Part shown: one piece after another, positions 13,824-22,203 of the stretch
Layout: every line of letters begins with the position of its first letter
How positions within the stretch are numbered: the stretch's first letter is position 1
NCBI RefSeq assembly: GCF_900890425.1
Contig: NZ_CAAHFG010000003.1
Location: 930,001 to 994,000, forward strand
Length of the DNA: 64,000 nt
Source of the DNA: Pontiella desulfatans
Lineage (GTDB): Bacteria > Verrucomicrobiota > Kiritimatiellia > Kiritimatiellales > Pontiellaceae
Reading direction: 5' to 3'
Translations under genes and position numbers: made by a program
The notes under the pieces: model-generated
Database searches by the model: none
Told to the model about the DNA's origin: nothing
Seen by the model: the letters and a program-made list of their open reading frames with translations, nothing else

Positions 13824-14930
13824 TTACCCGGCATCAAACAGCGATAGATCCCACTGGTCATGCCAGTGAATGCTATAGCGGGTTTCGTCATCAAACGTGA
13901 GCGGCAGCCATACATAGCGGCCGTCGATGGCATTTTCCGGGCACCAGATGTCGAAGAGGGCGATGTAGGCATCTTCTTTCCCGTGTATATGGAGGACATA
14001 GGTGCTTTGTGCGCCGAAGGTTTTTTCCGGCCCCAGGTTGTTTTGCGGATTAGTACCGTGGCAGGGATTCTCCAGTTCGGTCCAGAGACCGAGCAGGGTG
14101 TCGGCGGCGAGGGCGGAGCGGGCGGCATTCGGGGCCCAGCCGGTGCAGCCCGAAGCCAACAGGAAATATTTCCCCTTCCGTTTAAAGAGGGCCGGAGCCT
14201 CCATGAAGCGGGTAGGGAACAGGCGCACATAGTTCCCGGTATGGCCGGTATAATCATCCGTCAGCTCGGCAATATGCAGGGTGGCGTTGTGCTCTGAGGC
14301 ATAGACATGATAGGCCTTGCTGTCATCATCAACAAACAGGTTCATGTCCCGGGCCATCTGCCCGCCTTCATAATGAGAGCCCAGTAGATTGTAGTGCTGG
14401 TGAAGGTGGGTTTGTTCGCCAATGAACTCTTGATCCCGGGCCTGGGCGGCGGCGATGGATTCCGGATCTTTCTGGTCTTCTGTTACGTTGACCGGCCAGT
14501 GTCCGGCATTGGGTCGCAGGCTGTGTTTAAAGGTGAACGGTCCGGCCGGACTATCGGCCACTGCAACGCCGCTGCGGGCCGTGGAATAGCCTTCCCCTTT
14601 GCGTTCCAGATGAAACCACATTACAAATTTTCCGGTCTTGGCATTAAAGATCACTTTCGGCCGTTCCAGGATACAGCCTCTTGCAATCTCGCTGTGTTCA
14701 TCGTCCGATACGGTCAGGGCAATGCCTTCGTCGGTCCAGTTATACAGGTCGGGGGAGGAATAACAGTGCACGCCGACCATGGCCACGTTTCCGGCGGTGC
14801 CTTCAATCTTGTGTTCCCCATACCAGTAATAAGTGTCGTCGTGAAAAAGCAACCCGCCGCCGTGGGCATTGATCGGGGTTCCGTCGGTGTCGTTCCAGAT
14901 GGATCCGGGGGTGAAGTATTTGTAGTTCAT
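13824..14930 (-). CDS. cytoplasmic GH43 glycosidase (galactan-exo-hydrolase-like)
   Basis: The 368-residue protein lacks a signal peptide. Its opening (IWNDTDGTPINAHGGG, then YYWYGEHK) is the start of the five-bladed propeller of GH43 enzymes in the branch containing exo-beta-1,3-galactanases and beta-galactosidases (subfamilies 24 and 34). Candidate acidic residues lie in NDTDG, GCILERPKV and EAPALFKRKGKYFLLAS. The subfamily is inferred from motif memory and needs a profile search. The gene lies 73 bases downstream of the XylR-like regulator on the same strand, so it is probably read from the regulator's promoter and belongs with the intracellular galactoside genes on the other strand. Confidence 0.75.
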   Translation of the reverse strand: MNYKYFTPGSIWNDTDGTPINAHGGGLLFHDDTYYWYGEHKIEGTAGNVAMVGVHCYSSPDLYNWTDEGIALTVSDDEHSEIARGCILERPKVIFNAKTGKFVMWFHLERKGEGYSTARSGVAVADSPAGPFTFKHSLRPNAGHWPVNVTEDQKDPESIAAAQARDQEFIGEQTHLHQHYNLLGSHYEGGQMARDMNLFVDDDSKAYHVYASEHNATLHIAELTDDYTGHTGNYVRLFPTRFMEAPALFKRKGKYFLLASGCTGWAPNAARSALAADTLLGLWTELENPCHGTNPQNNLGPEKTFGAQSTYVLHIHGKEDAYIALFDIWCPENAIDGRYVWLPLTFDDETRYSIHWHDQWDLSLFDAG

Positions 14931-15003
14931 AATCGTTTAAGGTATGGGCTCCGGCCGGCTTCCGGAAAGAGCCTGGTTAAGCGGGCATCGGTTTGACCCC
15001 AAA

Positions 15004-16167
15004 TTACAATTCATCTTCGTATCGGTTCGGGTGGGCCTGCTTCCTGAACTCATTCGGTGTTTGTCCCATGGCTTTGCTGAAGAAATGATTCATGTACTGC
15101 GCAGATGAAAAACCAAGCTCTTCGGCAATTTGTCCGGCATTTCGATCGGTATTCAGCAGCATGTTTTTAACGCGCTCCAACCTGCACCGGCTTATTTCGT
15201 CCTGGATACTGCAGTTCATGGCGCGTTTAAACACCCATTGAAGCGTGCGCAGGGGAACGTCGATTTCTTTGGTGATTTCGGCGACACTGAGATGACGGTG
15301 GCTGTTGTTTTTAATATAGCTGAGAGCGGTGGCTACGCGCAGGTCCTCTACCGCGAGGATATCCGAGGACTGGCGTGCAACCAGCCCCTTGGGCTCGACA
15401 TGGGTCAACGGCTCTTCAAGATGTTCACCCTGCAGGAGACGGTCGAGCCGGGCTGCGGCCGCATACCCCACGCCTTCCCAGTTCAGGTCAATACTGCTCA
15501 GGGGAACCTCGGTATACGGGCAGATGACGGGATCGTTGTTGGTGCCGATCAGGGCCACCTGTTCCGGCACCGCAAGTCCGAGGCGGTGGCAGGCCCTCAT
15601 CAGCAGGGCCGCGCCCTCGTCTTCAATAGCATATACGGCGATGGGCCTGGGCGAATCGGTTAGCCACTTTTCGAGCATCGCACGGTCTTCGGGATTGGGA
15701 CTGAATGAGCCTTTCTGATGATCGGTCTGCGGCATATGCCAGTTGGCGGCGGAATATCCTTTTTCGCCAATGGCATGGCAGAAACCGCCGCGCCGCTCGT
15801 CAACATACCAGTGTGACTGCGTGCTGAAGACGGCGAACTCTTTAAAACCCCTCTTCAGGAACTCCTCCGCAGCCAGGCGTCCGGCCTTGGTGTTGTCGGG
15901 ATACACCCGCGGTATATCCAGCGAACTGTAATGACTTAAGTCGATGGCCGGCACATCGTACTTTTCAACCAGGCGGGAGCGTCGCAGGTCATTCGGGCCA
16001 AGCATGACGATCTGCCCATCGGCTTCAGGTATATCGAGTGCCAGGCCCATGTGAGGCATGGCCACGATATCCCACTTCTTGGTCTTGGCATATTCCAGAA
16101 TGCCCTGGTGAATGCGCACGTCATACCAGCGAAGCGATAGCGCGATGAGTTTTCTGCTGTGATCCAT
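15004..16167 (-). CDS. XylR-type AraC-family transcriptional regulator
   Basis: This 387-residue protein combines an N-terminal periplasmic-binding-protein-like sensor (LacI/GalR fold, residues about 5-275, with VALIGTNNDPVICPYTEVPLSS) with a C-terminal AraC double helix-turn-helix (residues about 280-380; LSVAEITKEIDVPLRTLQ and AGQIAEELGFSSAQYMNHFF). The arrangement matches XylR. It is divergent from the GH112 operon across a 239-base intergenic region with several TGCGCAAT half-sites, and upstream of GH43. It probably activates both units when a galactoside binds the sensor. The ligand is not known. Confidence 0.9.
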   Translation of the reverse strand: MDHSRKLIALSLRWYDVRIHQGILEYAKTKKWDIVAMPHMGLALDIPEADGQIVMLGPNDLRRSRLVEKYDVPAIDLSHYSSLDIPRVYPDNTKAGRLAAEEFLKRGFKEFAVFSTQSHWYVDERRGGFCHAIGEKGYSAANWHMPQTDHQKGSFSPNPEDRAMLEKWLTDSPRPIAVYAIEDEGAALLMRACHRLGLAVPEQVALIGTNNDPVICPYTEVPLSSIDLNWEGVGYAAAARLDRLLQGEHLEEPLTHVEPKGLVARQSSDILAVEDLRVATALSYIKNNSHRHLSVAEITKEIDVPLRTLQWVFKRAMNCSIQDEISRCRLERVKNMLLNTDRNAGQIAEELGFSSAQYMNHFFSKAMGQTPNEFRKQAHPNRYEDEL

Positions 16168-16185
16168 AATCTATTACCTGGCTTA

Positions 16186-16340
16186 TTTGCGCATTTTATA
16201 TGATTGATTGTAAAATAGTGCAAGTAAGAATTGGTTAAGTATTAATAAAAAGTGCCATATATGCTTGTTTATCTAAACTAAAGTGCGCAATAAAATAAAA
16301 ATAATAATGTACAAGCGCAATGGCGGATGTCATATTGCGC
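16186..16340. promoter_or_regulatory. divergent promoter region with TGCGCAAT half-sites (candidate XylR-like operator)
   Basis: TGCGCAAT occurs at 16284-16291. GCGCAAT at 16315-16321 faces its exact complement ATTGCGC at 16334-16340 with 12 bases between, and TTGCGCA is at 16187-16193. The half-sites lie on both sides of the AT-rich divergent promoter, as expected for an operator serving the regulator and the GH112 operon. The 7-bp dyad could also form an RNA hairpin in the GH112 leader. Confidence 0.5.
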
Positions 16341-16406
16341 GTTTTCAATGGAGCCCTTCCTGTTTAAGGGGCTGTATGGATGTAACCACCTTATCGGAGA
16401 GAAAAT

Positions 16407-18593
16407 ATGAGCGAAAAAATACATGCAAAAAAAGGCGGATTCACGCTGCCGGCGCAGGCCGGTCTGGACGAGGTCGTATTGGATCTGGCCAAGCGCTGGG
16501 GAGCCGATGCCTTCCGCGATTCGGACGGCACGGTCCTTTCGGAATCCATCACAGAACTGGGGTATGACATCTATTCCACCCTCTGTCTGATCCGTGCAGA
16601 TCAGGAGTGGAACAACGAGCACCCGGAGGATAATCAGCAGAAATATCTGTTTTCCACGCCGCAGACTGCGCGTGAGGCTGTGATGGAAATCGATATTCTC
16701 GAGCGCTACTCCAAAGAACAGTACCGTATCGATGAAATTAACGATGCCGCAACATACTGGGAAGTCGTCAACCGTACGACCGGTGCCATTGTTCCGGTTT
16801 CCGACTGGGATTATGCCGATGGCATCGTGACGGTCCGCAATTGCGAAAAATGGAATGTCTACAGTGTCAATTTTCTCGTCTATCAGATCTGGGAAACCAC
16901 GTCGATGTACAACCACATCACCAACGACTGGGGCGATGCACCGCACCAGTCCGGCATCGACCCGCGCAAGGCCGAAACCCGCGAGCACATTGCAAAGTTC
17001 CTCGACAAGTGGCTGGAAACGCATCCGAATACCGACTGGGTCCGCTTTACTTCTATGGCCTATCAGTTCCCGATCATCACCAACCCGAAACGTGAAACGC
17101 TTTATCAGGACTGGTATGGGTACCTGGACTGCATGTCTGCACAGGCACTCGATGAGTTTGAGGAAAAGAAAGGCTATCGCCTGCGTCCGAATGATCTCAT
17201 CGATGACGGCTATTTCAACTCCACCGACCGTGTGCCGACCAGGGCGTATCTGGACTGGATCGAGTTTACCCACGAATTTATGGTCGGCTGGGCCAGGGAC
17301 TGCGTGAAGCAGGTACACGATGCCGGAAAGAAAGCCATCCTGTTCTACTGCGACCACTGGATCGGTACCGAGCCGTATAAGCCGGCTTTTCAGGAAATCG
17401 GCTATGACGGCATTATCGGCCCGTGCATCAACGGACGCGAAGTACGCCGCGTGGCTGATGTGCCGGGGGACCTGGTGAAAGAACTGCGCTTCTATCCCTA
17501 TTTCTTCGAAGTGGATCTGTTGAATGAGCCGACCTTTAAAGAGGGCGGTGATCCGGTTCGCGACTGCAAAAAATACTGGATGTGGATCCGCCGCGCGATG
17601 CTGCGTAAGCTGGTGCACCGCATCGGCTATGGCGGCTATCTCGACCTGGCGATCAAGTATCCGGACTTTATTAAGTACCTGGAGTATCAGACCCGGGAAT
17701 ACTATGCGATTTGCGAACATACCGGGTTTACGCCGGTTCAGAATGCTCCGTTCAAAGTGGGCATCCTGAATGCCTGGGGGCGCGATCGTTCCTGGGGCTT
17801 TGATCAGTCGTGGCCGCTCGGTGGCATCACGGAATCGCTCTCCGGGCAGCCGTTCGATATCGAATGGATCAGCTTTGACGATATTCGGGGCGGTGTGCCT
17901 GAAGAATTCGGTGTGATCCTCAACTTCGGTCTGGCCGGCACCTCCTGGAGCGGCGGCGAAAACTGGACGGATCCGCGCGTGGTTTCCTCCATCCGCGAAT
18001 TTGTAGACAACGGCGGCGGTTTCCTCGGACTGCTGGACCCGACCGCCCACGAAAACGGCGGCGCATTTTATCAGTTGTGGGACGTGCTCGGCGTGCAGAA
18101 GGAATACGGCCTTTCGAACGATACGAAGAAAGTCCTTCCGACCGACATTTCGGAAGGACACTTCCTTGCGGAAGACCTGGCGTCGACCGATCCGAAGCTC
18201 GGCAAGCATGTGCAGACCATCTATCCATGCATCGAATCCACGCAGATTGTTGCGAAGGATGACGAAGGCAGCGTCACCATTGCCACCAACGATTTCGGAA
18301 AAGGACGCGGGGTGTACCTGGCCGGGTTCGAGCTGGGCGCCGAACAGAACCGTCTGCTGCAGCGCGCCATCTGGTATGCCGCCGGCCGTGAAGAAGACAT
18401 GAAGAAAACGTGGTTCTCTTCCAATATTGAAACCGAGATTGCGGGCTACCCGGAAACCGGAAAATATATCGTGATCAACAGCTCGAATGAGCCGCAGACG
18501 ACCACGATTACGGACGGGCAGGGTAACACCAAAACGGTTGAGCTCGACGCAAACGCATCGCAGTGGTTCGACTTCGCCGGAAACAAAATTTAA
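16407..18593 (+). CDS. GH112 galactosyl phosphorylase (lacto-N-biose/galacto-N-biose or galactosyl-rhamnose type)
   Basis: The 728-residue cytoplasmic protein matches GH112 phosphorylases along its length: GGFTLPAQAGLDEVVLDLAK at the N-terminus, MYNHITNDWGD, the catalytic FYCDHWIGTEPYKPAF with D316 as likely acid, and the late SGGENWTDPRVV. These enzymes split a beta-galactosyl disaccharide with phosphate to give galactose 1-phosphate, saving ATP. Known specificities are Gal-beta-1,3-GlcNAc/GalNAc and Gal-beta-1,4-rhamnose; the sequence alone does not let me choose. It is first in an operon with a symporter and GH42, divergent from a XylR-like regulator, so it probably handles imported galactosides. 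Confidence 0.9.
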   Translation: MSEKIHAKKGGFTLPAQAGLDEVVLDLAKRWGADAFRDSDGTVLSESITELGYDIYSTLCLIRADQEWNNEHPEDNQQKYLFSTPQTAREAVMEIDILERYSKEQYRIDEINDAATYWEVVNRTTGAIVPVSDWDYADGIVTVRNCEKWNVYSVNFLVYQIWETTSMYNHITNDWGDAPHQSGIDPRKAETREHIAKFLDKWLETHPNTDWVRFTSMAYQFPIITNPKRETLYQDWYGYLDCMSAQALDEFEEKKGYRLRPNDLIDDGYFNSTDRVPTRAYLDWIEFTHEFMVGWARDCVKQVHDAGKKAILFYCDHWIGTEPYKPAFQEIGYDGIIGPCINGREVRRVADVPGDLVKELRFYPYFFEVDLLNEPTFKEGGDPVRDCKKYWMWIRRAMLRKLVHRIGYGGYLDLAIKYPDFIKYLEYQTREYYAICEHTGFTPVQNAPFKVGILNAWGRDRSWGFDQSWPLGGITESLSGQPFDIEWISFDDIRGGVPEEFGVILNFGLAGTSWSGGENWTDPRVVSSIREFVDNGGGFLGLLDPTAHENGGAFYQLWDVLGVQKEYGLSNDTKKVLPTDISEGHFLAEDLASTDPKLGKHVQTIYPCIESTQIVAKDDEGSVTIATNDFGKGRGVYLAGFELGAEQNRLLQRAIWYAAGREEDMKKTWFSSNIETEIAGYPETGKYIVINSSNEPQTTTITDGQGNTKTVELDANASQWFDFAGNKI

Positions 18594-18611
18594 GCAATAA
18601 GGAGCCAGATC

Positions 18612-20153
18612 ATGAGCGGAACAAACGAAATAACAAATGACGTCAGCGACCGTGCTGCGGCTAAAAAGAGCGGCAAGCTCAGCTTCAAGGAGAAGTTTTC
18701 CGTCGGGACCGGCGGATTGACCGTTTCTCTTGGTAACCAGAGTGTCCGGACGACCGGGCAGGGTGTTCTGAACATGATTCTCGGGATTCCCGCCCAGTGG
18801 GTGGGAATCGTACTGGCTATTCCGTTGCTGTGGGATGCGATTACCGACCCGATTATGGGTAATTTCTCCGATAACTTTAAGTCGAAGCATGGTCGTCGCC
18901 GTCCGTTTATTTTTGGCGGCGCGATTCTGATGGGACTGACCTTTGCCAGTATCTGGATGATTCCGATGGGGTGGAGCGATGCGGGTAAGCTGACCTGGTT
19001 TCTGGTGACCAGTCTGCTGTTTTATACCGCCTACACCATCTTCTCGGTTCCGTTCATGGCGCTGACCTATGAGATGACGCCGGATTACGACGAGCGCACG
19101 GCGGTGCAGGGCTATGTCACCTTCTGGAACCGCCTGGGCGAGATGACCTATATGGGTCTGATTCCGCTCTCGCTGATCTTTGTTGCGCGCAAATACGGCT
19201 ATGCCGACAGTAATGATCTGACTGCGCTCCAAAAAATGGAAGGGATACGTGTTGCGGCAGCAATTTACGGCGGGATCGGCATGACTCTGTTCGGTATGTT
19301 GCCAGCTTTCTTTGGTAAAGAGCGCAATTACGAGCTCAACCTGAAAGAGCATCAGGGCAAAAAAGATCCCTTCTGGCAGTCGGCTAAGCTGGCTCTTCAG
19401 AACAAGGCTTTTGCGATTCTCTGTTCGTTGGCCGTGTTCACGATTATTGCCGGCGTGTTTGCCAGCAACATGGATTGGTACTTGCTGATTTATTATCTGT
19501 CTGACGGTGATGTAGCTCTCGGTACGCAGTGGAAGCTCATCGTGACGATCGGCTATGCAGTTGTCGGTGTTCTCGGTATTCCGCTGATCGTCTGGTTGAC
19601 GGGAAAAATGAGTAAGATTCACGGGTTCATGTTCATTTACGGTATGATGATTCTCAATGCGCTGATCCGCTGGATTGTTTATCGACCGGGTCGTTTTGAT
19701 GATCCGCTTGTCTGGGGCAGTCTCGCGGAATCCGGTTCTTCGCTGGCCGCCATTGCAAAATCGCTGATCTGGCTCGACCCGCTGACCGGAGGCTTTTTCT
19801 GGATCGGAGTCGGGGTTTTGGGGCAGTCCTTGATTGCGGATGTGTGCGACGACGACGAAATCAAAAACGGACACCGCCGCGAGGGCATGTTCGGGGCCAT
19901 CTACGGATGGGCCAGCAAGGCCTCTTTCGCGTTGAGCTTTGTGCTGATCGGTATTTTCCTGGCTATGATCGGCTTTGATCCGGCTCTTTCAGAACAGACG
20001 CCGGCCACCTATTTCAATATGCGCGTGGCCATGTGTGTTGGCGCGGCCGGTCCGGCGATTCTCTGTTTCGTGCTGTTGGCCTTCTATCCGCTCAACAAGA
20101 AAAAGGCTGAGGAAAACCGCGAAAAACTCGAAGCAAAGCGCGGCGAATCTTAA
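18612..20153 (+). CDS. GPH-family sugar:cation symporter (MelB-like)
   Basis: The 513-residue membrane protein has about twelve hydrophobic segments. The first cytoplasmic loop carries DAITDPIMGNFSDNFKSKHGRRRPF, the glycoside-pentoside-hexuronide symporter signature (DPxxG, GRRRP). A second recognisable segment is MALTYEMTPDYDERT. It should import a disaccharide or short galactoside with Na+ or H+. AAGGAG seven bases before the ATG and only 18 bases to the GH112 stop show co-transcription, and the substrate is probably the disaccharide used by GH112 or GH42. The C-terminus ends in a lysine- and glutamate-rich tail. Confidence 0.92.
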   Translation: MSGTNEITNDVSDRAAAKKSGKLSFKEKFSVGTGGLTVSLGNQSVRTTGQGVLNMILGIPAQWVGIVLAIPLLWDAITDPIMGNFSDNFKSKHGRRRPFIFGGAILMGLTFASIWMIPMGWSDAGKLTWFLVTSLLFYTAYTIFSVPFMALTYEMTPDYDERTAVQGYVTFWNRLGEMTYMGLIPLSLIFVARKYGYADSNDLTALQKMEGIRVAAAIYGGIGMTLFGMLPAFFGKERNYELNLKEHQGKKDPFWQSAKLALQNKAFAILCSLAVFTIIAGVFASNMDWYLLIYYLSDGDVALGTQWKLIVTIGYAVVGVLGIPLIVWLTGKMSKIHGFMFIYGMMILNALIRWIVYRPGRFDDPLVWGSLAESGSSLAAIAKSLIWLDPLTGGFFWIGVGVLGQSLIADVCDDDEIKNGHRREGMFGAIYGWASKASFALSFVLIGIFLAMIGFDPALSEQTPATYFNMRVAMCVGAAGPAILCFVLLAFYPLNKKKAEENREKLEAKRGES

Positions 20154-20183
20154 CCATCACTATTCTGAAACAAGAGAAACACT

Positions 20184-22181
20184 ATGAAAAAATTTGAACT
20201 ACCAAATATCTATTTCGGGGGCGACTACACGCCCGAGCACTTCCCGAAGGACGTGATGGCCGAGGACATGCTCCTCATGAAAAAAGCGGGCGTGAATATT
20301 GCCACAATCAACGTATTCAGCTGGGGGCAACTCCAGCCGGATGAAGACACCTGGTGTTTTGAGTGGTTGGACGAAATCATGGATACGCTCGCTGCGAATG
20401 GCGTGGTTGCCGACCTAGGAACCGCGACGGCTTCGACTCCGGCGTGGATGGCGAAAAAGTATCCGGAGATTCTGCCGACCGATGAAACCGGTCTGCGCTG
20501 GAATCACGGCTCGCGTCAGTGCTTCAATCCGAACAGCCCGAAATATCGTGAATTGAGCGCGACGCTGGTTCGTAAACTGGCCGAGCGCTATAAGGATCAT
20601 CCGGCGCTGTCAATGTGGCACGTGAATAACGAGCTCTCCCAGATGGTCGGTCAGGACTTCAGCGAAATCTCGATCAATAAATTCCGCAACTGGTGCAAAG
20701 ATAAATATGGTACCTGCGAAAACCTGAACCAGAGGCTGGGTCTCTATTTCTGGGGCAACAATATCTATGACTGGGACGAGTTGATGCCGCCGATGAAGAC
20801 GGCCCATCAGCACAGCACCAGTCTGTTGCTCGAATGGAAACGGTTCATCAACGAGTGCTATATGGAAGTGGCCAAGGCGGAAATCGATATCCTGCGCGAA
20901 ATAACGCCGGACGTTCTGATCACCACCAACTTCCTCTACGAATACAAGATGCTCGATTATCACGCTTGGGCGGACATGATCGACTTCATCTCAGTCAGCT
21001 CCTTCCCCGACCCGAAAACCACCAACCACCCGGGCGAGGCGGCGCTCAGCCACGATATTATGCGCGGTCTGAAAGATCAACCGTTCGTGCTGTTGGAGCA
21101 GGCCCCGAGTCAGGTCAACTGGCGGCTGGCGAATGTGAACAAAAAACCGGGCGTGATGCGGCTTTGGAGCCATCAGGGAATGGCGCGCGGTTCCGACGGA
21201 TTCCTTTTCTTCCAGTGGCGTGCTTCTGTTCACGGCTCGGAAAAATTTCATTCGGCGATGGTTCCGCATATCGGCGAAAACTCGCGCGCTTTTCGCGAGG
21301 TGACTCAGCTCGGAAACGAGTTGCCCAGCCTAAGCGAAGTGGTCGGCAGCGACGTACAGGCGGATGTCGCCATTGTGATGGATTACAACAACTGGTGGAC
21401 CTGCGAATTTACGCCGGGCCCGACGGCGCTGCTCAACTATCTCGAAAACTTGCAGGCATATCACTATCCGCTGCACGAGCAGAATATCACAACCGATGTT
21501 GTTCCGGTTGATCGCGATTTCTCGAAATACAAGGTCGTGATCGCGCCCATTATGTACATGGTCAAGCCGGGCTTCAAAGAGGCGGTTGAAAAGTTCGTGG
21601 CCGAAGGCGGAACCTTCATCACCACCTTCTTCAGCGGGGTCGTGAATGAGGACGACGAAGTATTCAATGGCGGTTATCCCGGTCCGCTCAGCGACGTACT
21701 CGGCCTGAAGGTTGAGGAGTTTGAAGCCATGAAGCCGTACATCAAGAACAGCATGAAGATGAAGGATGGACAGGAGTTTGAGGCGCGCCTGTGGTGCGAT
21801 ATTCTGCAGTTGGATTCCGCGGAATCGCTGGCCGAGTACGGTTCCGACTTTTTCAAAGGGTCACCCGCGCTGACGGTCAACAGCTTCGGGAAGGGCAAGG
21901 CCTACTATGTCGCCACGCTGCCGGACAAGGCGTTCATGCAGCAGTTCCTGAAACAGGTCTGTGCAGAACAGGGCGTCGAACCGGTGGTTGATGCACCTGA
22001 AAATGTTGAAGCCGTGGTGCGGTCGAATGGCGATCAGGATTACCTGTTTGTGATGAACCATAACTATGAACCGGTTGATGTCACCTTGCCGGAAGGTGAA
22101 TATTTTGATCTGCTGACGCAATCTACAGTAGAAGGCACCATAAGTATGGATGCCGTGCAGTCTTTGATCTTAAAGAAATAA
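20184..22181 (+). CDS. GH42 beta-galactosidase, cytoplasmic
   Basis: The 665-residue protein has no signal peptide and begins directly with FGGDYTPEHFPKDV, the GH42 entry strand. The acid/base is E150 in WHVNNELSQM and the nucleophile is E305 in FVLLEQAPSQVNW, both in the expected sequence contexts. The trimerisation domain (VIMDYNNWWTCEF) and C-terminal beta domain follow. Length is normal for the family. As third gene of the GH112 operon it would hydrolyse imported beta-galactosides that the phosphorylase does not take. The leader is weak (aagagaaac before ATG), so translation may be lower than for the symporter. Confidence 0.93.
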   Translation: MKKFELPNIYFGGDYTPEHFPKDVMAEDMLLMKKAGVNIATINVFSWGQLQPDEDTWCFEWLDEIMDTLAANGVVADLGTATASTPAWMAKKYPEILPTDETGLRWNHGSRQCFNPNSPKYRELSATLVRKLAERYKDHPALSMWHVNNELSQMVGQDFSEISINKFRNWCKDKYGTCENLNQRLGLYFWGNNIYDWDELMPPMKTAHQHSTSLLLEWKRFINECYMEVAKAEIDILREITPDVLITTNFLYEYKMLDYHAWADMIDFISVSSFPDPKTTNHPGEAALSHDIMRGLKDQPFVLLEQAPSQVNWRLANVNKKPGVMRLWSHQGMARGSDGFLFFQWRASVHGSEKFHSAMVPHIGENSRAFREVTQLGNELPSLSEVVGSDVQADVAIVMDYNNWWTCEFTPGPTALLNYLENLQAYHYPLHEQNITTDVVPVDRDFSKYKVVIAPIMYMVKPGFKEAVEKFVAEGGTFITTFFSGVVNEDDEVFNGGYPGPLSDVLGLKVEEFEAMKPYIKNSMKMKDGQEFEARLWCDILQLDSAESLAEYGSDFFKGSPALTVNSFGKGKAYYVATLPDKAFMQQFLKQVCAEQGVEPVVDAPENVEAVVRSNGDQDYLFVMNHNYEPVDVTLPEGEYFDLLTQSTVEGTISMDAVQSLILKK

Positions 22182-22203
22182 CGGGGCAACCCTGGAGAAG
22201 ACG

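Noticed and set aside
14384-14391. A CCAGTAG match inside the GH43 gene
   Set aside because: It is in coding sequence, lacks the upstream CTG at the right distance and a -10, so it is taken as chance.
16278-19874. A 1198-codon open frame on the minus strand opposite the GH112 and symporter genes
   Set aside because: It is antisense to two convincing genes that happen to lie in the same frame; its product is low in family-like motifs and rich in H, R and I typical of shadow frames.
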